A DNA stretch of 64,000 nt, from assembly GCF_003121585.1 (NCBI RefSeq), contig NZ_QEOO01000018.1:43395-107394 (forward strand). The letters are read 5' to 3'. The notes beneath the pieces are model-generated. The model worked only from the letters and a program-made list of their open reading frames with translations, made no database searches and was not told the origin of the DNA. Made by a program: the position numbers and the translations under genes. Within the stretch, counting starts at the first letter, position 1. Each line of letters begins with the position of its first letter. Positions 50,342 through 59,302 of the stretch are shown one piece after another. Origin of the DNA: Nocardioides speluncae (GTDB lineage Bacteria > Actinomycetota > Actinomycetes > Propionibacteriales > Nocardioidaceae).

Positions 50342-51534
50342 GACGCCTCGGCCTCAACGCAGCCGAGCTGCGGCTCTACCACCAGACCCTCCGCAGCACG
50401 CACTGGCGGCGCCGCGAGGTCGTCATCACCAACCTCAACGGCATCGTGCAGCGCGAGCTCACCCCGCGGATCCTCGACGGCCAGGTCATGGTCGACTCCA
50501 CCGCCGAGGTCACCAGGATCCTCGACCTCCGGTTCCTCGACCCCGGCCGCACACTCGGGTTCGAACCGGACTCCCCGTCCGAGGCCTCCATGCACCGGTC
50601 GCGCGCGATCTCGGTGATCGACTCCGTGCTGGTCCCGGAACTCGACGCCTGGATCGACTGCCCGGTGTTCTACGGCCCGATCTGGGACTTCGACCGGCAG
50701 GGCCCCGTGGTGTCGGTCGTCGCGCACGGCTGGGACCGGCAGGCACTCGGCCAGCAGTGGTCGCCGCGGACCTTCCCGAAGAAGATGCGGAAAACCAGCG
50801 TGATCCGCGCGCTGCTGGCCGGCGTCGGCGAGACCCGGCTCGGCGGGGTCCCGGACCTGCCGATCACCATGCCGAACCGCCTCACCATCGGCCGGATGGA
50901 CTCACCGCTGCCGAAGGCGAAGAACCTGGCGCGGTCGATGGACCGCCACCTGTTCTACGACGGCGCCGGCGTACCCCAGCTCCGCGGCTACTCCGGCCGT
51001 CCGGTGTTCACCTTCGGCGACCGGATGCTCCTCGACGAGCCGCTGATCCACCGCTCCACTCAGGGCTACAACGCGTGGGAGGTCCTCGGCGCGAAGCCGA
51101 AGGGCTCGAAGATCCGGGTCCGCGGCCAGGCGTACCTGCCCGAGGCGCACCCGATGTCGCGGCAGTCGCTCGCCAGGAACGGCGCGCTGCACACCATCGC
51201 GCGGCGCGAGGAGAACGACCAGATCAAGACCAGGGCCGAAGCCGAGAAGAAGGCGCTGCGACTGAGGGACGACCAGGCCCGCACGATCACCGAGTACACC
51301 GTCGACGTCATCCCGGTCCCCCACCTAGACGAAGGCGACATGGTCGCCGTCGACTGCGCCGACGGCCGGTTCCTGCTCCGCATGCAGAAGTGGGCGTACC
51401 CGCTCGCCGGCGCGCCCGATGGGATCGAGGAGGGGCAGCCGATGACGATCAGCGTCGTACGCCGCCTCACCCGTGCTCGCCGTAGCCGGCCGGGCCGCGG
51501 CCGGGGCGGGCTGCAGGCGGTCCCGGTCCGATGA
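50338..51534 (+). CDS. Minor tail protein (baseplate hub type)
   Basis: 398 residues, GTGA overlap. LNAAELRLYHQTLRSTHWRR, DGQVMVDSTAEVTRILDLRF, then TSVIRALLAGVGETRLGGVP and FTFGDRMLLDEPLIH are typical of actinophage baseplate hub-like tail proteins downstream of Dit. Arg-rich C-terminal end. Confidence 0.72.
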   Translation: MRRLGLNAAELRLYHQTLRSTHWRRREVVITNLNGIVQRELTPRILDGQVMVDSTAEVTRILDLRFLDPGRTLGFEPDSPSEASMHRSRAISVIDSVLVPELDAWIDCPVFYGPIWDFDRQGPVVSVVAHGWDRQALGQQWSPRTFPKKMRKTSVIRALLAGVGETRLGGVPDLPITMPNRLTIGRMDSPLPKAKNLARSMDRHLFYDGAGVPQLRGYSGRPVFTFGDRMLLDEPLIHRSTQGYNAWEVLGAKPKGSKIRVRGQAYLPEAHPMSRQSLARNGALHTIARREENDQIKTRAEAEKKALRLRDDQARTITEYTVDVIPVPHLDEGDMVAVDCADGRFLLRMQKWAYPLAGAPDGIEEGQPMTISVVRRLTRARRSRPGRGRGGLQAVPVR

Positions 51535-54098
51535 CCCAGGAACGCGGCCACCTGAGCGCGGTCGATCAGCGGTGGGACGGCGACGAGCTCACCGCCGCCG
51601 CCCTGGTCAACGCCACGGTGCTCACGGTCGGCGACGTCGCGGACTTCGATGAGGAGGGCGGGTGGCTGCGCCTGAACGGCGTGATCATGCCGTACCTCAC
51701 GATCGACGACACCCTCGCGACCATCACCCTCGCGAACCCGCTCGCCGCGGCGGCCGCTGTCGAGGACCGGGTGGAGGTGTGGGACGCCGACAACAGCCAG
51801 CCCGTCACCGAGTACGTCGGGCACGTCATCCTCGACGGCCAGGAGGACGGCGACCCTGTCGAGGCGTCGATCGACCACGCCCTGGTCCCGCTGCTCACGC
51901 AGACGATCCGCACCGAGGGCGGCGAGTCCGTTGTACTCGACTGGGACGGCGATGACCTGCGGATCGTGAAGGTCGACGGGAAGCAGCCGATCGGCGACGC
52001 CACCTACATCGACCCGGACACCCTGCCGGACATCACCCTGCCAACCGCGCCGCCGGCCACGTCGCCGGCGCTGACCGTGACCGGCGCGCCGAACGCCCTG
52101 ATCATCCGTGCCGACGAGGTCGCGGCGTCCACCGAGATCGAGTACCACATCTCCACCACCGACGGGTTCATCCCCAGCGGCGCCACCCTCAGCGTGACGA
52201 CACGCGCCACGGTGTACGTACTCGAGAAGCTGCCCGACGGGTCCCCGCTCCAGCTCGACACGACGTACTACCTCCGCGCGGTCGCGAAGAACATCATTGG
52301 TTCCGCCGCGGCGGGCACCCAGGCGTTCGCCCAGCTCGACGTTGACGCCGTACGCACCGTTGTCGCCGCCGAGGTCGTCGCCGGGTTCATCCTCGCCGGC
52401 CGCATCCAGGTCGGCGTGGCCTACATCGACGCCGAAGAGGGCCTCGTCATCCCGCAACCCGGCGGCGGCACGATCACCCTGCCCGTCGACGGCGTCACCC
52501 CGGCACAGATCACCGCACACCTGATCGCCCGGTCCCTCACCGTCGAGGACAACGCCAACTTCTACGGCCTCACCCAACTGTTCGGCACCGTGCGCCTCGC
52601 AAACGGCGTCACCAACCCCACCCAGCCCGCCGGAGTCTCCCGCACCTGGCCGAACCTGGTGATCGGCTTGGTCAGCGGCCAGGACATCCTCTACGGCCTC
52701 ACCGACAACTCGGCCGGCACCAGCTGGCTCTCGACGTTCGCGTTCGGCGGACTATGGATCCTGGCCGCCGACAAGACCACCGGCGGGGTCCTGAACACCC
52801 AGGTCACCGGCACCAACCTCAACCTGTTCCAGCCGTCCGGGATCACCAGGCTCTCCTCGACGTACTACGTCCTCGGCCAAGACCTCGCCCGTGACGGCCG
52901 CTGGTTCGTCTACATCATCGACGGCGGCACCTTCGCGAAGACCGGCGAGTGGGAGTACACACAGGAATCCACCGGCAAGCGACCCGCGATCGGCAACGAC
53001 GGCACCAACGTCGCGATCGCCCGCTGGAACACCGTGTCCGGGACCGACCGGATCGTCGTACGAACCTTCACCCCGGCGACCGGTGCGATCCAAACGACCA
53101 CGACCTGCAACTCGCCGACCCCGAAGGACCTGACCGGCCTGTTCGTCGGGACCGCGGACTTCGGCGCCACCCGCATCATCGCGACCTGGAGCCAGGCCGT
53201 CTTGGCGTTCAACTCCAGCGGCGGGTCACAGCCCACCCACGCGTGGGCGCGCGCCGCAGCTGCTCCAGTCCGGGGGCTCTACTGGGACGGCACCCGGTTC
53301 CACCACCTCGACACCGAGGGCAACGTCTGGCACTACTCGCGCCGGCCGACCACAGCGACGGTAGACGTCGCGTACACCTGGTACGACGGAGACGCCGGCG
53401 GCACCGGCACCCACGAGACGATGGCCAGCCCGCTCACGTCGTTCTCGTGGTCCAACCGGTCCTGGCTGTCGGTGGAGCACCCCCCGGCCCCACAGGTCGC
53501 GGAGACCAGCAACCCGGATGCCGCTGACCAGTCCCGCGGCTACGTCGCCGCAACGGGCAGCGCCGTCCGGCTGCAGGCGACACCGGCGGTTGGGACCCGG
53601 ACCTACACGATCGACATCCTCGACACCTTGTCGGCGACCGCGCCGGCGAGCAACAACTTCCCGCCGTCGGCGGTGCCCGGCACCTTCGAGTCGGCGGCCA
53701 CCGACGCCGAAGGCGCGCTAACCAAGCTCGACGGCGCCGGGTTCGCCCGTATCAAGGGCACCGACGGCTGGGACAACCTGACGATCTCGGGGCTGTACAC
53801 CGCTGGGTCACCGACCCCGCAGTACCGCAAGGACCCGGTCGGCAACGTCCACCTGCGTGGGCAGATCAACGTGAACACCGCCGCCGACGGCGACACAGCG
53901 TTCACCCTGCCCACCGGCTATCGACCAACCGGCACGACCCGCCGCATCAATGACACGCTGCCGCTGACCTCCCAAGGACGGTTCCTCATCAACTCCGACG
54001 GCACCGTGACGCTCCACCGGCGCGGCCAGACCACCGGCTCGCCGTCGGACCCGGCTCCGACCCAGTTCTTCATCGACTGCGTGTTCTCCACCTACTAG
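51531..54098 (+). CDS. Large tail protein with propeller-like middle, probable receptor-binding component
   Basis: 855 residues. N-terminal baseplate domain (TAAALVNATVLTVGDVADFD; VWDADNSQPVTEYVGHVILD), a fibronectin-like domain near 180-280, a propeller-like region (WPNLVIGLVSGQDILYGLTD; GLWILAADKTTGGVLNTQVT; YWDGTRFHHLDTEGNVWHYS) and a C-terminal beta domain repeated in other phage tails (YRKDPVGNVHLRGQINVNTA; TFTLPTGYRPTGTTR type). ATGA overlap. Confidence 0.7.
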   Translation: MTQERGHLSAVDQRWDGDELTAAALVNATVLTVGDVADFDEEGGWLRLNGVIMPYLTIDDTLATITLANPLAAAAAVEDRVEVWDADNSQPVTEYVGHVILDGQEDGDPVEASIDHALVPLLTQTIRTEGGESVVLDWDGDDLRIVKVDGKQPIGDATYIDPDTLPDITLPTAPPATSPALTVTGAPNALIIRADEVAASTEIEYHISTTDGFIPSGATLSVTTRATVYVLEKLPDGSPLQLDTTYYLRAVAKNIIGSAAAGTQAFAQLDVDAVRTVVAAEVVAGFILAGRIQVGVAYIDAEEGLVIPQPGGGTITLPVDGVTPAQITAHLIARSLTVEDNANFYGLTQLFGTVRLANGVTNPTQPAGVSRTWPNLVIGLVSGQDILYGLTDNSAGTSWLSTFAFGGLWILAADKTTGGVLNTQVTGTNLNLFQPSGITRLSSTYYVLGQDLARDGRWFVYIIDGGTFAKTGEWEYTQESTGKRPAIGNDGTNVAIARWNTVSGTDRIVVRTFTPATGAIQTTTTCNSPTPKDLTGLFVGTADFGATRIIATWSQAVLAFNSSGGSQPTHAWARAAAAPVRGLYWDGTRFHHLDTEGNVWHYSRRPTTATVDVAYTWYDGDAGGTGTHETMASPLTSFSWSNRSWLSVEHPPAPQVAETSNPDAADQSRGYVAATGSAVRLQATPAVGTRTYTIDILDTLSATAPASNNFPPSAVPGTFESAATDAEGALTKLDGAGFARIKGTDGWDNLTISGLYTAGSPTPQYRKDPVGNVHLRGQINVNTAADGDTAFTLPTGYRPTGTTRRINDTLPLTSQGRFLINSDGTVTLHRRGQTTGSPSDPAPTQFFIDCVFSTY

Positions 54099-54111
54099 TG
54101 AGGAGCCGTTC

Positions 54112-54429
54112 ATGACCGACGAGCAGGTGCCGCCGGGGTCGGTGGTCATCACGCCCGAGACGATGTACCGGGAGTCGCACGAGCGCTACGGGCGCATCGA
54201 GGCGGCGCTGACAGGGATCCGCACCGAGTTGCACCCGCTCCCCGCGCAGCTTGCCGAGCACGACGCGTACATCAACTCTCTCCGCCAGGCTGGGCTCCCG
54301 GAGCGGTTCAGCGTCGTCGAGGCCGACGTCCAGGTGCTCAAGGGCCGATGGATGTGGGCGGTCGGAGCCGCCACTGCTGCGGCGTTCCTCGCGGGCATCC
54401 TCGGCAGTCTCCTGCCCAAGGCCTTCTAG
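54112..54429 (+). CDS. Holin-like/accessory lysis membrane protein, 105 residues
   Basis: GAGGAG before ATG 54112. Soluble coiled N-terminus (HERYGRIEAALTGIRTELHP) and one C-terminal helix (WMWAVGAATAAAFLAGILGS). Membrane proteins of this shape occur with actinophage lysis genes as holin partners. Confidence 0.6.
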   Translation: MTDEQVPPGSVVITPETMYRESHERYGRIEAALTGIRTELHPLPAQLAEHDAYINSLRQAGLPERFSVVEADVQVLKGRWMWAVGAATAAAFLAGILGSLLPKAF

Positions 54430-54440
54430 CGCAGGCAGCA

Positions 54441-54569
54441 ATGCCCGCCGAGCCGCCCGTCTCCCGGCAGATGAGCTGCACGGCCTGCCCGCACGAACAC
54501 CACCTACTTCCCTGCGACGCCGACGGCTGCGACTGCCACGACGTCCCCCTGCCCGGAATCGACCTGTAG
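54441..54569 (+). CDS. 42-residue Cys/His-rich protein
   Basis: MSCTACPHEHHLLPCDADGC and DCHDVPLPG suggest tight metal binding. Fits between the membrane protein and the amidase without a strong ribosome site. Unknown. Confidence 0.45.
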   Translation: MPAEPPVSRQMSCTACPHEHHLLPCDADGCDCHDVPLPGIDL

Positions 54570-54581
54570 GAGACCACCACC

Positions 54582-55625
54582 ATGGCCGACACCCTCCTCG
54601 ACCCCGACGGCCCGCCGAGCAACGGCCGCTGGGTCGACGTGTGCGACCTCCTCGGCACGGTCACCATCGAGGAGGCCGAGGAAGGCCGCCGCCTCGGCGA
54701 GACCATCGACACCGCCGACGACGAAAGCAACGGCTTCCGCGTCGCCCGGTTCGCCATGGGCAACGACCGTCTCACGGCGCTGGAGAAGGCGCAGGTCCTG
54801 AAAGCCGTGATGCTCGCGCACGGCGTCCCCGAGGTGTCGATCGAGCTGCAGCCCGGCCGGCCGAACACCCACGGCATGTGGCATGCCCTGTTCGTGGTCG
54901 GCGAGATGTCTCACCACACCGTCTCGCGGTTCGGCTCGAACCTGACCCCGGTCCTCGCGCTCTGCAAGTCGGGCCGCTCCGACGTCCCGGGGCCGCTGTG
55001 CAACGGGTACGGCGGGTACGACCTGTGCTACCGGATCATCACGTTCGGGTACGCCAACCACCCCGGAGCAGGCGGCCCCTTGACTGTGAAGGCCAAGACG
55101 GCCGGCACCTTCACCATCCCCCGCGACTCGGCGCGCCGCTACGTGTGGGGCACCGAGTGGGAAGGCGGCCTCAACGCCGCCGACTGGGACCGCAAGCTCA
55201 CCAACCCCCGCAACGGCAAGTCGATGACGATGCGGGAGTTCATGGGCCGCTCGAACGCCGCCCTGCGTGAGTACCACCAGATCGTCGCGCACCTGGAGCA
55301 CTCCACGTGGGCGCCCAACCGGAAGATCGACCGTCTCGGATACACCGCAGCCGAAGGTGAAGCCGAGCTTCGCCGATTCATCAAGGAGGACGACGACATG
55401 ACCCCCGAGGAACTGCGCGCCATCCTGCGCGCCGAGGTGCCCGCCCTGGTGCGCAAGGAGCTGGCCGCCGCCCGCGAAGAGCAGACCGAGTCCGTGTGGG
55501 CTCACCAGGTCCCGAATCGCGTGCTGGAGGGCAAGACCATCGGCACAGGTTCGCTGCTGTCCTTCATGCACGAGGACCTGCACGGGATGAGCAAGGGCGA
55601 GGTCGAGCCGGACCCAAAAGCCTGA
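54582..55625 (+). CDS. Endolysin: N-acetylmuramoyl-L-alanine amidase (Amidase_2 type)
   Basis: 347 residues with GGAG upstream. The catalytic zone has THGMWHALFVVGEMSHHTVS (zinc His), YRIITFGYANHPGAG, GTEWEGG, then YHQIVAHLEHSTWAPNRKID, where W-A-P-x-R-K is the Amidase_2/PGRP signature. The C-terminus (EELRAILRAEVPALVRKELA) looks like an oligomerising helix. Cleaves peptidoglycan at the end of infection. Confidence 0.8.
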   Translation: MADTLLDPDGPPSNGRWVDVCDLLGTVTIEEAEEGRRLGETIDTADDESNGFRVARFAMGNDRLTALEKAQVLKAVMLAHGVPEVSIELQPGRPNTHGMWHALFVVGEMSHHTVSRFGSNLTPVLALCKSGRSDVPGPLCNGYGGYDLCYRIITFGYANHPGAGGPLTVKAKTAGTFTIPRDSARRYVWGTEWEGGLNAADWDRKLTNPRNGKSMTMREFMGRSNAALREYHQIVAHLEHSTWAPNRKIDRLGYTAAEGEAELRRFIKEDDDMTPEELRAILRAEVPALVRKELAAAREEQTESVWAHQVPNRVLEGKTIGTGSLLSFMHEDLHGMSKGEVEPDPKA

Positions 55626-56284
55626 CGCTCACCTTCGCCACCCACAACACCCACCGCGGTGACGTGCTGTGGAAGCCGATTGGCGACGTCATCTGCTGGC
55701 AGGAGTGCATCAACGCCGAGGTCCGCGCCGACCTCGCCAGGACGCTGCCCTACCACCACGTGACGTTCAACGACGACGACTTCGGGCCGGGCATGAACTC
55801 CATCAGCTACCGGCCCGACCTGTTCCGCCTCGTGGCGTTCGACTCGGAGAAGGCCTCCGAGGCCAGGGCCGGGGTAAGCCCGGCACGGTTCGTCTGCTGG
55901 GTGATCCTGGAGCACATCGCCACCGGCGTCCGGTTCGCCGTCGTGAACGTCCACTTCATCTCCGGCGCGTTCCGGATCCCGCCACCGCTCAACGTGGTGT
56001 GGCGCCTGGCGCAGTGGTTCAACAACCGCCGCGTCCTCCGCCGCGTCGTCGGCGACCTCCGCGCGCGCGGCCTCCCGGTGCTGGTCGGGGGTGACCCGAA
56101 CCGGAAGCGGTGGGACATCCTCGGCGCCGGCCTGGTCGAGCCGCGGTACACCGACGCCGGACCGACCGTCGACCGCATCGCAGTCTCAGCCGACGTCACC
56201 GTCGAATCCGCTCGTCTCGGGCCCAAGAACGGTAGCGACCACTTCGCGGTGATCGCCCGGCTTCACCTACCCGAGGAGAACTGA
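55622..56284 (+). CDS. EEP-superfamily (endonuclease/exonuclease/phosphatase) enzyme
   Basis: About 220 residues. Family blocks are present in order: TFATHNTHRGD, DVICWQEC (catalytic Glu), GMNSISYRPD, FAVVNVHFISG, VLVGGDPNRKR (GGD-x-N) and KNGSDHFAVIARLH (SDH). The substrate could be DNA, phospholipid or phosphate esters. No ATG/GTG start with a ribosome site is visible; CTG 55622 overlaps the amidase stop as CTGA, mirroring the ATGA/GTGA joints used elsewhere, and is my preferred start. Confidence 0.75.
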   Translation: MTLTFATHNTHRGDVLWKPIGDVICWQECINAEVRADLARTLPYHHVTFNDDDFGPGMNSISYRPDLFRLVAFDSEKASEARAGVSPARFVCWVILEHIATGVRFAVVNVHFISGAFRIPPPLNVVWRLAQWFNNRRVLRRVVGDLRARGLPVLVGGDPNRKRWDILGAGLVEPRYTDAGPTVDRIAVSADVTVESARLGPKNGSDHFAVIARLHLPEEN

Positions 56285-56496
56285 TGAACCTGCTCGACAA
56301 GCTCCGCCGCGTCGCCAAGGGCCTCGTGGCCTTCGCCGCACCTGGCGCCGTACTCATCGGCGCGGCCGTCACCGAGGCATCACCCGGCGGCAGCTCGATC
56401 ACGACCGCCGAGTGGGTGACCGCCGCAGTGACCTGCGTCGTCACATCGGCCGCGGTCTGGCGCACCCCCAACATCGACACCCGCAACTGGAGCTGA
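56284..56496 (+). CDS. Holin, 70 residues
   Basis: Two predicted helices (GLVAFAAPGAVLIGAAVTEA and TTAEWVTAAVTCVVTSAAVW) with a basic start and short tail (RTPNIDTRNWS), the pattern of actinophage holins. ATG is joined to the EEP gene stop by one base. Confidence 0.75.
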   Translation: MNLLDKLRRVAKGLVAFAAPGAVLIGAAVTEASPGGSSITTAEWVTAAVTCVVTSAAVWRTPNIDTRNWS

Positions 56497-56498
56497 CC

Positions 56499-56729
56499 AT
56501 GCGCCGCTTCCAGGTTGTCCGCGACGAGGACGTGACCGGTATCTCCGGGACGGGCGTCGTGGCCGAGGGTGTCGAGTTCTCCGACGGCACCGTCGCCATG
56601 CGCTGGCACGGGCCGATCGAGCACCCGTGGGGCACCGTCTACCCGACCACCGTCCTACACCCGCACGCCGAGAACGTGGAGAACCTTCACGGTCACAACG
56701 GGGCGACCCGGATCGTGTGGGTCGACTGA
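56499..56729 (+). CDS. 76-residue phage protein
   Basis: FQVVRDEDVTGISGTGVVAE, DGTVAMRWHGP, TVYPTTVLHPHAENVENLHG: a small beta domain repeatedly found in actinophage lysis/tail regions. Function unknown. Confidence 0.6.
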   Translation: MRRFQVVRDEDVTGISGTGVVAEGVEFSDGTVAMRWHGPIEHPWGTVYPTTVLHPHAENVENLHGHNGATRIVWVD

Positions 56730-56890
56730 TGCGGGTCGTGACCGTCGTCATCATGGTGGCGATCGGGTTCCTCTTCACCGCCACCACGGAGGACCGGGCC
56801 GAGGCTGTCGCGCCGTGCGGAATCGTCGCGTGCGACCCGCCCGACTGCCCGCCCCGCACCGGCTGCTGGAAGCCGCCCCCAGGGTACTGA
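56729..56890 (+). CDS. Secreted Cys/Pro-rich peptide, 53 residues
   Basis: An N-terminal hydrophobic signal (VVTVVIMVAIGFLFTATTED) is followed by a short Cys4 Pro-rich tail (CGIVACDPPDCPPRTGCWKP). It is probably exported and disulfide-bonded; a lysis-accessory or antimicrobial-like role is possible but unproven. Confidence 0.6.
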   Translation: MRVVTVVIMVAIGFLFTATTEDRAEAVAPCGIVACDPPDCPPRTGCWKPPPGY

Positions 56891-56902
56891 GGCAGGCACC
56901 TG

Positions 56903-57028
56903 ATGCGCGCTCGTACGGCGTTCGCGGCCTGGGTGTGTGCGCTCGTGCTCGCGTACGCCGTCGGCACGTTCATCGCCCGCATCATCTTCAACCGCTACGT
57001 GCTCCACCCGCACCCCAAGGAGAGCTGA
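56903..57028 (+). CDS. 41-residue single-pass membrane protein
   Basis: FAAWVCALVLAYAVGTFIAR forms one helix, followed by a basic tail. ATG 56903 lies 12 bases after the previous stop. Possible lysis accessory. Confidence 0.5.
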   Translation: MRARTAFAAWVCALVLAYAVGTFIARIIFNRYVLHPHPKES

Positions 57029-57029
57029 C

Positions 57030-57443
57030 ATGGCAATCACCCGCCTGTCCACCGCAGCCCGCAACGCGTCCGCCAACTCGGTGGCCGCGCTGGTCGACGC
57101 CGATGCCGGTGCCGGCACGCTCAAGATCTACACCGGCGCGACGCCGGCCAACGGCGACACCGAGGGCTCGGGCACGCTGCTCGCCACCGTGGCGTTCGCT
57201 GTGACCTCGTTCGGCGCCGCCTCCGGTGGCGTCGTCACTGCCACCGACCCGGCGGCCGTGACGGGCGTCGCCGCGGGCACCGCTGCGTCGTACGTCGTGG
57301 AGGACGCTTCCGGCGACAACGTGTTCGTCGGCGACGTCACAGCAACCGGAGGCGGCGGCTCGCTGGAGCTGGCCACGACCACGATCAGCGTGGGCGTCAC
57401 GGTGGATATCACCAGCTTCACGTACACCCAGCCTGCGGGCTGA
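57030..57443 (+). CDS. Ala/Gly/Thr-rich virion protein, 137 residues
   Basis: AAGGAGA before ATG 57030. LSTAARNASANSVAALVDAD, then GTLKIYTGATPANGDTEGSG and beta repeats. This type is very common near actinophage fibres and is probably a structural or fibre-associated beta protein. Confidence 0.6.
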   Translation: MAITRLSTAARNASANSVAALVDADAGAGTLKIYTGATPANGDTEGSGTLLATVAFAVTSFGAASGGVVTATDPAAVTGVAAGTAASYVVEDASGDNVFVGDVTATGGGGSLELATTTISVGVTVDITSFTYTQPAG

Positions 57444-57449
57444 CCGCGA

Positions 57450-57481
57450 CGGCCTCCCGGGCAGCAAAACCCGAGAGGCCG
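57450..57481 (+). terminator. Hairpin between fibre-region genes
   Basis: CGGCCTC (57450-57456) pairs with GAGGCCG (57475-57481), with a further CCGGG/CCCG inner pairing around GCAGCAAAA. Possible partial terminator. Confidence 0.45.
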
Positions 57482-57551
57482 CCTGACCCGCGCGCTCCAC
57501 ACGCACGGGCTACCCCAAGCACTAGCAGCACCCGAGCCACTGGAGCAAACC

Positions 57552-57830
57552 ATGGCCGCACCCGTCATCACCCAGAACACCCTGACCCCAGGCACCGTCC
57601 AGCCGGGCGGAAGCTCCGAGTGGCGAACCATCGCCCAGGACCCCGACTCGCAGACCGAAACCATCCGGCGCACCGTCACCGACTCGCAGGGCAACGTCAC
57701 CACCTTCGAGTCCCAGCTGATCGTGTCCGACCCCCTGACCTACGGGCCACCGTCGTGCGACGACCCGCGCGTGTCGTTCGTGGTCGACTCGAACGACCCG
57801 ACTCTCGTACACGTCTCCGTCGCCTCCTGA
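57552..57830 (+). CDS. 92-residue beta-rich fibre-region protein
   Basis: MAAPVITQNTLTPGTVQPGG, EWRTIAQDPDSQTETIRRTV, TDSQGNVTTFESQLIVSDPL: an Ig-like/REJ-type beta domain. Probably virion-associated; unknown. Confidence 0.55.
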   Translation: MAAPVITQNTLTPGTVQPGGSSEWRTIAQDPDSQTETIRRTVTDSQGNVTTFESQLIVSDPLTYGPPSCDDPRVSFVVDSNDPTLVHVSVAS

Positions 57831-57834
57831 GCCG

Positions 57835-57972
57835 ATGGCCCAGGTCACGCTGACCCGGCCCGTTGTCGATGCGGCCGGGCATGAGGCGATCTTCACCACG
57901 ACGCTGACGATCAACACCGCCCCGTCGCTCACGTTGCCCGCCACTCTCCCCGCGACGTTCGGGGGTCAGTGA
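57835..57972 (+). CDS. 45-residue beta-strand protein
   Basis: MAQVTLTRPVVDAAGHEAIF then TTTLTINTAPSLTLPATLPA. Looks like a single beta domain related to its upstream neighbour. Its stop overlaps the next ATG by one base (TGATG). Confidence 0.45.
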   Translation: MAQVTLTRPVVDAAGHEAIFTTTLTINTAPSLTLPATLPATFGGQ

Positions 57973-59279
57973 TGCCGTACATACCCGAGAACTGGGCCAC
58001 GCGGAACACGGTCGACGCCGCGCTGATGGCGAAGATCGAGGCCGGCGTACGCGACTCGCATGCACACCTCGGCGTTGTTGCTCTGGACTCCTACCCGACG
58101 TCTGTCCCGGGCGACCCGTCGTACACCGGGGACGACGCGCGGCTCAAGAACGCGATGGTCCATCTCGGCGCTGACACCTACAAGCGGGTCATCCGGCCGA
58201 CCGCCCGCGAGCACACCTTCACCCGCGGCATCGGGAAGCCGTTCGACCACTTCGCAATCTGTGCGCCGCCCAACTCGATGACCTTCGACGAGCTCGGCGT
58301 GTCACTGACCACGAAGTTCAACATCAACGTCCCCGGGCCATGGATCGACATCTCCTCCGGCACGTCGCGCGGCATCGCCGTGGACTATATCGCGTCCACG
58401 TCCAACCGCAGCGACACCGTGTTCATCCGCACCGCACCGAGCGCGGTGCTCTGGGGGTTCACCGGCGACACCCTCCAGTTCCGCGGCTTCTACGGCGTAC
58501 TCGGCACGGCGGCCGAGAAGTGCCGCACGAACTTCTGCGTCACCAAGGGCCCGTGGCAGGTCAACGGATTCCACAACACGCCGTTCAACATCGGCGGCTC
58601 CGACTCGCTGTGGTGGTGCGGCGCTTCGTCGCTGAACATCGGCTCCGGAGGTCTCGGCCCGGGCGCTGGCGGCTCCGGCGACCAGGCTTACATGATGATC
58701 TTCGCCGACTGCGCGAACACCAACGTCGGACCCATCTACCTGTCCTGCAACAACCACTGGCGGGGGATCTTGGTCACCGGCAGCCGCATCAACAACCGCG
58801 GCCTGTTCTTCCACGGCATCCGCACCGAGGGACAGACCGGCACTGCCGCCAGCGACGGCACCGTGCTGCAGATCAACGGCGGGGCGGTCGGCTTCTCCCA
58901 GATCGTCGTCGCGCAAGGCATGACCGACCCGGCCGCCACCACAGCCAAGAACTCGTGGGGCGCTCCGGACGGCGGCCTGATCGGCGTACGCGGTTCCGAC
59001 ACGCAGGTGTCGATCGACCAGATGTGCGTATGGCACGCGGTCGACGCGCAGACGGTTGGCGGCGCGGTCGACTCCGCGGTCCCGATCCTGCACGTCACGA
59101 AGAGCACCTCCCCGGCCGCTCCGCTGCCCGTCTCGCCGCGCGTGCGCCTGACGAACGTCCTCATGGGCGGCAAGCAGGGGACGCCGCCGTGGACCACGCT
59201 CCCCGTCGCGCAGCAGACCGGCGCCGGCTGCATCACCGGGGACGAGGACGGCTCGTACACGATCACCACAGCGGCGTGA
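57972..59279 (+). CDS. Tail spike/fibre with beta-helix-like body
   Basis: 435 residues. MPYIPENWATRNTVDAALMA is the N-terminal attachment segment seen in actinophage fibres. The body has spaced beta turns (FRGFYGVLGTAAEKCRTNFC; GPIYLSCNNHWRGILVTGSR; GLFFHGIRTEGQTGTA; GFSQIVVAQG) as in right-handed beta-helix spikes. It probably binds or degrades a host surface polymer. Confidence 0.65.
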   Translation: MPYIPENWATRNTVDAALMAKIEAGVRDSHAHLGVVALDSYPTSVPGDPSYTGDDARLKNAMVHLGADTYKRVIRPTAREHTFTRGIGKPFDHFAICAPPNSMTFDELGVSLTTKFNINVPGPWIDISSGTSRGIAVDYIASTSNRSDTVFIRTAPSAVLWGFTGDTLQFRGFYGVLGTAAEKCRTNFCVTKGPWQVNGFHNTPFNIGGSDSLWWCGASSLNIGSGGLGPGAGGSGDQAYMMIFADCANTNVGPIYLSCNNHWRGILVTGSRINNRGLFFHGIRTEGQTGTAASDGTVLQINGGAVGFSQIVVAQGMTDPAATTAKNSWGAPDGGLIGVRGSDTQVSIDQMCVWHAVDAQTVGGAVDSAVPILHVTKSTSPAAPLPVSPRVRLTNVLMGGKQGTPPWTTLPVAQQTGAGCITGDEDGSYTITTAA

Positions 59280-59302
59280 CCACGGGTTGAACGGAGGAGC
59301 GC

